Of a DNA stretch of 5,618 nt, positions 1 through 4,786 are shown one piece after another. The DNA comes from CSP1-4 sp036559965. Its GTDB lineage: Bacteria; Chloroflexota; Limnocylindria; Limnocylindrales; CSP1-4. Position 1 is the stretch's first letter. The number at the start of each line of letters is the position of its first letter. A program made the position numbers and the translations under genes. The stretch is taken from positions 1 to 5,618 of the forward strand of contig DATBSD010000077.1 of NCBI GenBank assembly GCA_036559965.1, read 5' to 3'. The notes beneath the pieces are model-generated. The model worked only from the letters and a program-made list of their open reading frames with translations. It was not told the DNA's origin and did not search any database.

Positions 1-558
1 CGGAGAGGGCGTCGGCGCGCCCGCCGCGTCGGGCGTGATGACGACGTCGGCCGTGGCCGTCTGCTGGAAGCTCAGCTGCTGCCCGCCGACGAACATGCCA
101 ACGAACGGCGTGAAGAGATCGAAATGACCCGCGACCGTGACGGCGACGCGGTTCCCGAAGACCGATGTGCAGGACGGTGTGCACGCGAGGCTGACATCCG
201 TCGGGTCGATGTCGACGAGCCCGTTCTGGCCTTCACGGATGGCCGCGCACGTGACGGCGTTCGTGGTCGCGTCACACGGCGCGCCGGCCTGGTACGACGT
301 CGGCGTATTGGCCGCCACCATGGCGCCCTCGCGGGCGGCGTTGGTGACCGCGATCTGCGCGTAGTACACGCGGCCGAGGTCGAGCGCTCCGAGCAGCAGC
401 ATCAGCAGGACGGGGAAGAGCAGGGCCAGCTCGACGAGCGACTGGCCGATCGAGAGATGCTCCGCGTCGCGCGGCCGCGCCCATCGCCACGCACGCAACC
501 ACGCCGGTCGGTCGCGGCGATGGTGGCGCGGTGATCGGTCGATGGGCGAGCGGTGCAT
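1..558 (-). CDS. TadE-like pseudopilin of a Tad/Flp pilus system, C-terminus outside window
   Basis: The 186 visible residues form one open frame with no stop before the left edge. After a basic N-terminal stretch (residues 1-35, rich in Arg and Trp) comes G38-QSLVE with Glu43, then a hydrophobic segment (about 41-60) and the sequence LGRVYYAQIAVTNAAREGA. That is the conserved TadE N-terminal pattern (Gly at -1, Glu at +5, one membrane helix, then the NAAREGA region). In studied Tad systems TadE is a minor pseudopilin cleaved by the prepilin peptidase TadV and needed for pilus assembly; cleavage after G38 is inferred here. The extracytoplasmic part has four cysteines (95, 104, 126, 130) and the visible end turns Pro/Thr/Ser rich. 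I chose ATG 558 because GGGAG precedes it by 4 bases. An in-frame ATG at 591 lies in a hairpin loop, and TTG 498 is also possible. Family call is firm, start is not. No other tad gene is in the window. Confidence 0.85.
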   Translation of the reverse strand, partial: MHRSPIDRSPRHHRRDRPAWLRAWRWARPRDAEHLSIGQSLVELALLFPVLLMLLLGALDLGRVYYAQIAVTNAAREGAMVAANTPTSYQAGAPCDATTNAVTCAAIREGQNGLVDIDPTDVSLACTPSCTSVFGNRVAVTVAGHFDLFTPFVGMFVGGQQLSFQQTATADVVITPDAAGAPTPSP

Positions 559-562
559 CTGG

Positions 563-567
563 CTCCC
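563..567 (-). promoter_or_regulatory. Ribosome binding site that decides the TadE start
   Basis: GGGAG on the minus strand, 4 bases before ATG 558. The spacing is a little short, but it is the best Shine-Dalgarno match near any candidate start of this gene and favours ATG 558 over ATG 591. Confidence 0.45.
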
Positions 568-571
568 GGGC

Positions 572-637
572 GGTCTCTTCTGTCGGCGCATGCCGCCGAT
601 CTCGAGACCATGCTTGGCAAGCCACCTTGCCGGTGGC
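572..637 (-). promoter_or_regulatory. Structured 5' leader candidate upstream of the TadE gene
   Basis: Two hairpin-forming blocks lie 14-79 bases before ATG 558. Block A (572-609): outer arms GGTCTC 572-577 and GAGACC 604-609, then an internal loop, then inner arms TCGGCG 583-588 and CGCCGA 594-599 around a 5-base loop holding the alternative ATG. Block B (616-637) can fold two mutually exclusive ways: GCCACC 621-626 with GGTGGC 632-637, or GGCAAG 616-621 with CTTGCC 626-631. Further upstream, GTAC 685-688 and 693-696 form another small hairpin. The pairings are seen in the sequence; that they are an RNA regulator is inference. No known riboswitch consensus was convincing. Confidence 0.35.
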
Positions 638-727
638 CTTTCGCCGCGCACGACGATGGTCCGGGTGGTCGCGCTGCACAACCCGTACGGTGGTACTGGT
701 CTCGGGGTGCCCTTGTGTTCGAACGGC

Positions 728-787
728 GGCGTCGGCGCACCGCTCGGTGGTGACGCCTGTCGACGCGGAAGGTCGAGCCGGCGGCTC
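728..787 (-). terminator. Candidate terminator hairpins after the histidine kinase gene
   Basis: Two inverted repeats follow or overlap the kinase stop codon. The first, 775-787 (GAGCC / GGCTC, 3-base loop), includes most of the TGA. The second, 728-757, has outer arms GGCGTC 728-733 and GACGCC 752-757 and inner arms CACCG 738-742 and CGGTG 745-749. Neither is followed by a T-run on the minus strand, so they are not canonical intrinsic terminators, although U-less hairpins are common in high-GC genomes. They would separate the two-component genes from the TadE unit. Confidence 0.3.
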
Positions 788-2513
788 AGACCTCGAGGAT
801 GCGCTCGGCCGGCAGCCGCAGCGCGAACACCCCGCCCGGGGCGCCGTCCGCGGCATCGACGACCTCGAGGCCGCCGCCCGTGCCTTCGGCGAGGCCACGC
901 GCGACGCTCAGCCCGAGGCCGGTGCCGTCGCCACCGGCCGGCTGCAGGCGCGCGAAGCGCTCGAAGACACGCTCGCGCTGGTCGACGGCGATGCCCGGCC
1001 CGTGGTCTCGCACGGTGGTCACCAGCGCCGGCGCCTCGCCGTCCACCGGCTGGCCGGCGGGCGCCTCGACGAACGTGATGGCGACGTCGACAGGCCCCGC
1101 GCCTCCGTACTTGATGGCGTTGTCGAGGAGGGCCCAGACGATCTGCTCGACCCAGTCGCGATCGGCGGCGGCCAGCCAGCCCGGGGCGTCGTCGCGCACG
1201 GTGAAGGCGTGGTCGCCGCGTCCCAGGCTCTCCCACACTCGCGTCACGAGCGGCCCCAGCGGGAAGACGTCGATCTCGGGTTGCAGGGTGCCTGCCTCGA
1301 GCTTGGAGACCGTCAGCAGCTGGGCGACCAGCCGCGACAGCCGATCGGCCTGCTCGACGATGATGTCCAGGCGAGGGTCGGGCGCCTGCTCGGCGAGCTG
1401 GCCGGCGAAGGCGCGGATCGACGTCAGCGGTGTCTGCAGGTTGTGGCTCACGCCACGCAAGAACTCGGCCTTCAGCTCGGCCAGGCTCTCGACCTCGCCG
1501 AACAGCTCGGCCGTCCGGACAGCGGCAGCCAGCTGGACGCCGAAGATGTGGAACAGGTCGGCATCCGCGGGTCCCCACTCGCGGGTCGGGATCTGGGTCG
1601 CCACCAGCCGGCCGACGCGATCCTCGCCGATGGTCAGCGGCGTTGCGACCTCGAAGGCCTCGCCCGGCACGCGCTCTGGCGGCTCGGCGATGGCAGCGAG
1701 CTCGGCGGCGTCAGGACCCTCCGGGCCGTAGAGCCGGACCTCGACGGCGGTGAAGCCGAAGGCCTCCGCAGCAGCCAGCTCCGCGGTCGTCCGAAGTCTT
1801 GTGACGCCCTCCCGCGGCGAGAGCGTCGCCACGGCATGCGAGACCCGGGCCAGGGAGCGATTCCGCGCGGCCAGCGCGTCGGCGAGCCGGTTGTGGCTGG
1901 CTGCCAGGCGGGCCACCTCGTCGTCGCCTTCGACCGGCAGCCGTGCCGACAGGTCGCCGGCCTGGAGGCGGTCGAGCGTCACGGTCATGCGCGTGAGGGG
2001 CGCGACGAGCGTGCGCGAGAGCACGAGCCCGAGGCCGAGGGCGAGGGCGAGGGCGACCGCCAGGCTGGCCAGGAACGGCGCGACGAGCTCCGGGAGGCCG
2101 CCGGCCGGCTCGCTCAGGGCGAGGATGCCGGCACGTGAAGGAAGGGCGATATACGAGGTCACGATCCCCTCGTCCGAGCGCGTCTCGGCCGCTTGGCCGG
2201 ACCCCACCCCCGCCGGTGGCGCCGGGATGGCAACGGAGCGGTCGCTCGTGGCGAGGAGCAGGCCGCCGGCCCCGAAGAAGCTCGCCGTGCGGTCGGTCAG
2301 CGCGGCCAGGCGACCGGTCGTCGACGCGTCGAGCGGCGCGCCGCCGACCTGCGACGCGGCGAGGCGGGTCAGGGCGGCGAGGTCCTCCGACTGGCGTGTC
2401 GCGACCGCATTGCCGGCCAGCACGAAGCCGATGAAGGCGAAGGCCAGGATGGGTACGACGCCCACGACGACGAGCGCGGCGAGGAGGCGGTTCTGGAGGG
2501 AGAGGCGTTGCAC
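786..2513 (-). CDS. Two-component sensor histidine kinase (TM-sensor-TM-HAMP-GAF-HisKA-HATPase)
   Basis: A 575-residue membrane kinase that should autophosphorylate on His and pass phosphate to the response regulator encoded just upstream. Order seen: TM1 about 11-33; a roughly 110-residue external region with no recognised fold; TM2 about 144-166; HAMP about 167-219; GAF-like region about 222-338; HisKA about 345-410 with H357; HATPase about 450-569 with N-box LLDNAIKYG (N465), G1 DHGPGI (D503), F-box FERFAR and G2 GTGLGL (531-536). The H-box reads SHNLQTPL: Asn358 and Gln360 replace the usual Glu/Asp and Arg, while Thr361 and Pro362 are kept. The start is GTG 2513: the frame is closed by the response regulator's own TGA 14 codons upstream, and no other start codon lies between. 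There is no clear Shine-Dalgarno, so coupled translation after a 39-base gap is likely. The signal sensed is unknown. Confidence 0.93.
   Translation of the reverse strand: MQRLSLQNRLLAALVVVGVVPILAFAFIGFVLAGNAVATRQSEDLAALTRLAASQVGGAPLDASTTGRLAALTDRTASFFGAGGLLLATSDRSVAIPAPPAGVGSGQAAETRSDEGIVTSYIALPSRAGILALSEPAGGLPELVAPFLASLAVALALALGLGLVLSRTLVAPLTRMTVTLDRLQAGDLSARLPVEGDDEVARLAASHNRLADALAARNRSLARVSHAVATLSPREGVTRLRTTAELAAAEAFGFTAVEVRLYGPEGPDAAELAAIAEPPERVPGEAFEVATPLTIGEDRVGRLVATQIPTREWGPADADLFHIFGVQLAAAVRTAELFGEVESLAELKAEFLRGVSHNLQTPLTSIRAFAGQLAEQAPDPRLDIIVEQADRLSRLVAQLLTVSKLEAGTLQPEIDVFPLGPLVTRVWESLGRGDHAFTVRDDAPGWLAAADRDWVEQIVWALLDNAIKYGGAGPVDVAITFVEAPAGQPVDGEAPALVTTVRDHGPGIAVDQRERVFERFARLQPAGGDGTGLGLSVARGLAEGTGGGLEVVDAADGAPGGVFALRLPAERILEV
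2031..2054 (+). repeat. Hexamer tandem repeat (GAGGSC, 4 copies) inside kinase TM2
   Basis: GAGGCC followed by three perfect GAGGGC copies on the plus strand. On the coding strand this gives alternating Ala-Leu and Gly-Leu codons in the second membrane helix (residues about 154-161). Because the unit is 6 bases, gain or loss of copies would lengthen or shorten the helix by two residues without a frameshift. Confidence 0.6.
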
Positions 2514-2530
2514 GGTCGGTCGCTGCTCGA

Positions 2531-2554
2531 GGCCGGCTCGGTCGCGGCCGGCTC
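2531..2554 (+). repeat. 9-base direct repeat in the response regulator-kinase spacer
   Basis: GGCCGGCTC occurs at 2531-2539 and again at 2546-2554, period 15, between the response regulator stop and the kinase start. The second copy contains part of the TGA. Each copy holds the palindrome GCCGGC. It may be chance in GC-rich sequence or the trace of a small duplication; no function is proposed. Confidence 0.4.
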
Positions 2555-3254
2555 AGGCGGCCTGGCGGTTGAGTCGGTAGCCCACGCCGCGGATCGTCTC
2601 GAGGTAGACCGGGTGGTCGGGATCGCGCTCGAGCTTCTGGCGCAGACGACGCATCGTGACCCAGACATAGCTCGCATCGGGCGCCTCAGTCTCCGACCAG
2701 CCACGCATGAGCAACGTCTCGGTCGTCACGGTCTGCCCGATGTTGGCCGCCAGGGCATAGAGCAGCCGGGACTCGACCGGTGTCAGGCGGACCTCCTCGC
2801 CGTCGCGGATGAGGCGACGGCGTTGGATGTCGAGCACGAGGCCGGGATCGAGCTCCAGGCGGCCGGCCGGCACCCGATCGCCGACCCGCCGCAGGACCCG
2901 GTTGATGCGGGCCCTGAGCTCGGGGTAGTGGAACGGCTTGGTGATGTAATCCTCGGCGACCTCCTCGAGCGCCTCGGCCTTGGAGTCGTAAGCGTCGACC
3001 GCGCTGAGCACGATGATGGGCAGATCGGCGCGGGACTTGACCTGGCGGGCAAGGGTCAGGCCGTCCATGCGCGGCATCATCATGTCGACGATGAGGATGT
3101 CCGGCCACTGCGCCTCGAGCCGGCGCAGCGCCTCGACGCCGTCCCTCGCCGTGATCACGCTGAAGCCGTCCGACTTGAGCTCGTCGGACAGGAAGACAAG
3201 CAGATTCGCGTCATCGTCGACGAGCAGGATGCGCGGCAGCGGCGCCATCGTCAC
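2553..3254 (-). CDS. OmpR/PhoB-family response regulator
   Basis: A 233-residue cytoplasmic transcription regulator of usual family length. The N-terminal receiver (about 7-123) has the acidic cluster D13-D15, the phospho-acceptor D57 in IVDMMMP, S84 and the conserved K106 in YITKPF. The C-terminal winged helix (about 130-228) has the family features LTPVESRLL, the recognition-helix region YVWVTMRRLRQKL and the terminal wing ETIRGVGYRL. It should be phosphorylated by the histidine kinase encoded 39 bases downstream and bind DNA as a dimer; its target genes cannot be read from the window. The longest start is GTG 3254; ATG 3248, two codons later, is also possible. No Shine-Dalgarno is visible, but TATCCT sits 7 bases before the GTG, which fits a leaderless mRNA. 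The endonuclease III gene ends 39 bases upstream. Confidence 0.95.
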   Translation of the reverse strand: MTMAPLPRILLVDDDANLLVFLSDELKSDGFSVITARDGVEALRRLEAQWPDILIVDMMMPRMDGLTLARQVKSRADLPIIVLSAVDAYDSKAEALEEVAEDYITKPFHYPELRARINRVLRRVGDRVPAGRLELDPGLVLDIQRRRLIRDGEEVRLTPVESRLLYALAANIGQTVTTETLLMRGWSETEAPDASYVWVTMRRLRQKLERDPDHPVYLETIRGVGYRLNRQAA

Positions 3255-3261
3255 GCCGGGC

Positions 3262-3267
3262 AGGATA
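3262..3267 (-). promoter_or_regulatory. -10-like hexamer for a leaderless response regulator transcript
   Basis: TATCCT on the minus strand matches the TANNNT form of bacterial -10 elements. Its downstream edge is 7 bases from GTG 3254 and 13 from ATG 3248, so transcription would begin at or next to the start codon. This agrees with the missing Shine-Dalgarno. There is no recognisable -35 element. One hexamer is weak evidence on its own. Confidence 0.4.
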
Positions 3268-3293
3268 GCAGCGGCCGCCGGCGGGATCGCCGC

Positions 3294-4142
3294 CTAGGGC
3301 GCCTTGGGGTCGACGTAGCGGCAACGCGCCCGAACGGGGCACGTCGCACAGTCGGGCTTCCGCGCGTGGCAGATGGCGCGGCCGTGGTGGATGAGGTTGA
3401 CGTGCGCCTCGTATGCCTGGTCCGTGCGCAGCAGGGCGAGGTAATAGTCGTGTGCCTGATCGGCCGTCGCCTTGGCCGGCAGCAGGCCGATGCGCTGCGA
3501 GACGCGCTCGACGTGCCGATCGACGGGCATGAGCGGCAGGTCGAACGAAAAGAGCAGCAGGACGGAGGCCGTCTTCTTGCCGATGCCGTCGATGGCCGTC
3601 AGCCAGTCGCGCGCCTCGAGCGGCGACAGCTGGCCCAGGAACTCGAGCGAGTGGTCGCCGCGCTCCTCACGGATGCGGCGCAGCGTGGCCTGGATGCGCG
3701 GCGCCTTCTGTGGCCCTAGCCCGCCCGGGCGGATGACCTCGATGAGCTCGTCGATCGGCGCCGTCTCGACGGCCATCCAGTCCGGTGGCGCGCCCTCGGC
3801 CAGCCCGGCGCCGCCCCAGCCGAGGCCGGGACGGTGGACCTCCGTCGCGAGGCCGGAGGGGTAGGCGGCACGGAGCGCCTCGAACGCCTTCTCGGCGTTC
3901 ACGTCGGCCGTGTTCTGGGTCAGGATGGTCAGGATGAGCTCGCTCGTGGGATCGAGCCGTCGCTCCCAGGCATGGTGGCCGTAGCGCGACGCGAGTCCCG
4001 CCAGGACGTCGTCGACGAGATCGGGTCGGGTGCGCTCGAGACGCCGCTGCCAGGCCCTGATCGGATCCGGCTTCTGACGCTTCCGTCTCGTCGCAGGTCG
4101 TCGGGCGCGCGCGGGTCTTGCGCCCGAGCCCGTCGACGTCAC
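3294..4142 (-). CDS. nth: Endonuclease III-like DNA glycosylase/AP lyase
   Basis: A 282-residue base-excision repair enzyme that, in this family, removes oxidised pyrimidines and nicks at the abasic site. The helix-hairpin-helix is at about 181-193 (AIDGIGKKTASV), with K190 aligned to the catalytic Lys120 of E. coli Nth and D208 in VDRH aligned to its Asp138. The C-terminus carries a canonical C-X6-C-X2-C-X5-C [4Fe-4S] loop (C258, C265, C268, C274). LTQNT (72-78 region) matches the N-terminal helix motif. It is longer than E. coli Nth (211 residues): an Arg/Lys-rich tail of about 27 residues at the N-terminus and a Gly-rich insert at about 97-125. GTG 4142 is supported by GAGGT six bases upstream and by a GTGA overlap with the PIN toxin stop. 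A related clade without classical Nth specificity is possible. Symbol given by family resemblance. Confidence 0.9.
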   Translation of the reverse strand: MTSTGSGARPARARRPATRRKRQKPDPIRAWQRRLERTRPDLVDDVLAGLASRYGHHAWERRLDPTSELILTILTQNTADVNAEKAFEALRAAYPSGLATEVHRPGLGWGGAGLAEGAPPDWMAVETAPIDELIEVIRPGGLGPQKAPRIQATLRRIREERGDHSLEFLGQLSPLEARDWLTAIDGIGKKTASVLLLFSFDLPLMPVDRHVERVSQRIGLLPAKATADQAHDYYLALLRTDQAYEAHVNLIHHGRAICHARKPDCATCPVRARCRYVDPKAP

Positions 4143-4528
4143 CAGATGACCTCGACGTCGTACCGACCGATGGCTGGGTCCGAGGAGACGAGGGGGATGC
4201 CCTCGCTCATCGCCTGGGCCACGAGCAGGCGGTCGAACGGATCACCGTGGATCCGGGGCAACCGAGCGACTCGGAGCGCGTGCTCGAGATCCACGGGTAG
4301 CACGCGGAACCCATGACGGCGCACTCGCGCTGGGACATAGCGCTCCGGTCGCGACGGCAACCGAAGGCGCCCGGCTGACGCCTTGATCGCGATCTCCCAG
4401 GCCGAAGCGGCACTGAACAGGATCTCGTTCTCCGCGTCGCCGATGACGTCCGCGGCCTTGGGAGAGAGGTTCGAGCCGCGGGCCGATACCCACCACAGAA
4501 AGGAGTGCGTGTCGAGCAGCGCCCTCAC
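4139..4528 (-). CDS. PIN-domain toxin, VapC-like (type II toxin-antitoxin)
   Basis: A 129-residue PIN-domain protein, typical VapC length. Family members are Mg-dependent RNases that cut tRNA or rRNA and are held inactive by the partner antitoxin. The acidic active-site set is complete: D6 in LLDTHSFLWW, E45 in SAWEIAIK, D96 in HGDPFDRLLVAQA and D117 in VSSDPAIGRY. The wording is that of the Sll0205-like PIN subgroup usually paired with Phd/YefM antitoxins, which is what lies immediately upstream. The start is GTG 4528, sharing GTGA with the antitoxin stop; the Shine-Dalgarno is weak, so translation is probably coupled. The stop shares GTGA with the start of nth. No key residue is missing and the frame is intact, so the toxin is probably functional. 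Its RNA target cannot be deduced. Confidence 0.93.
   Translation of the reverse strand: MRALLDTHSFLWWVSARGSNLSPKAADVIGDAENEILFSAASAWEIAIKASAGRLRLPSRPERYVPARVRRHGFRVLPVDLEHALRVARLPRIHGDPFDRLLVAQAMSEGIPLVSSDPAIGRYDVEVIW
4149..4153 (-). promoter_or_regulatory. Ribosome binding site for nth, inside the toxin gene
   Basis: GAGGT on the minus strand, 6 bases before GTG 4142 and within the last codons of the PIN toxin. It is the clearest Shine-Dalgarno in the window, supports the long start of nth, and would let nth be translated both by re-initiation after the toxin stop and independently. Confidence 0.6.
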
Positions 4529-4746
4529 AGGTCTTCGAACTCCGGCAGTGGATCATCGAAGTCTGGTCCCACGACGACGTCGTCGTCACCCGGTGTGCGA
4601 CGCCGCTGCCGCTTCTCGACAGGCACGAGCATGGCGACCGGCGTGCCGCCGCGGGCGAGCACGATCCGCTCGCCTCGCTCGACGCGCACGATGAGCCGCG
4701 ACAGGTGCGTCTTCGCCTCGTGGATGTTGACGGTCGCCTGATCCAT
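4525..4746 (-). CDS. Phd/YefM-family antitoxin
   Basis: A 73-residue antitoxin. The N-terminal half (1-45) carries the family pattern VNIHEAKTHLSRLI followed by VERGERIVLARGGTPVAMLVP, which forms the dimeric DNA-binding fold. The C-terminal part (about 52-73) is acidic and probably unfolded when free (GDDDVVVGPDFDDPLPEFEDL region); in this family that tail wraps and blocks the PIN toxin, and the dimer represses its own operon. Start ATG 4746 is the only good start, though no Shine-Dalgarno is visible. It begins 15 bases after the glycerate kinase stop, overlaps the toxin by GTGA, and a cluster of AGTC half-sites lies 12-40 bases upstream as the likely operator. Confidence 0.93.
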   Translation of the reverse strand: MDQATVNIHEAKTHLSRLIVRVERGERIVLARGGTPVAMLVPVEKRQRRRTPGDDDVVVGPDFDDPLPEFEDL

Positions 4747-4757
4747 GGGGTCGACGA

Positions 4758-4786
4758 TGACTTAGTCAGTCGACTTAGTCAAGTCA
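4758..4786. promoter_or_regulatory. Probable operator: cluster of six AGTC/GACT half-sites upstream of the antitoxin
   Basis: Within 29 bases there are six AGTC or GACT tetramers (4759, 4764, 4768, 4772, 4777, 4782). They form the perfect odd palindrome TGACTTAGTCA (4758-4768), a second GACTTAGTC (4772-4780), the even palindrome AGTCGACT (4768-4775), and a 10-base direct repeat GACTTAGTCA with period 13. The patch is only about 41% G+C against roughly 70% around it. It starts 12 bases upstream of the antitoxin ATG, where autoregulating Phd/YefM proteins normally bind. It also encodes the last residues and stop of the glycerate kinase. A TTGACT on the minus strand (4782-4777) could be a -35; no good -10 is seen. 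Confidence 0.6.

Noticed and set aside
589..591. ATG as the TadE start
   Set aside because: In frame but sits in a hairpin loop and has no good ribosome binding site; ATG 558 is better supported. It remains possible.
610..655. c-di-GMP-I (GEMM) riboswitch before the TadE gene
   Set aside because: A GCGAAAGGCCACCGG stretch faintly resembles part of the consensus, but the GACGCAAAGCC core and tetraloop-receptor parts are not present in order.
272..898. 208-codon minus-strand frame across the spacer and the TadE gene
   Set aside because: It is out of frame with the TadE protein and overlaps the kinase end; the product is a biased Arg/Ala/Pro sequence.
531..2138. 535-codon plus-strand open frame
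   Set aside because: It lies antisense to the histidine kinase, whose domains are unmistakable. Its product is Arg/Gly/Ala/Asp-rich with no domain; long mirror frames are expected at this G+C.
2193..3719. 508-codon plus-strand open frame
   Set aside because: Antisense across kinase, response regulator and nth, with no recognisable motif; a composition artefact.
4758..4786. Terminator of the glycerate kinase gene
   Set aside because: The palindromes are short, have one-base centres and no T-run, and fit an operator better.
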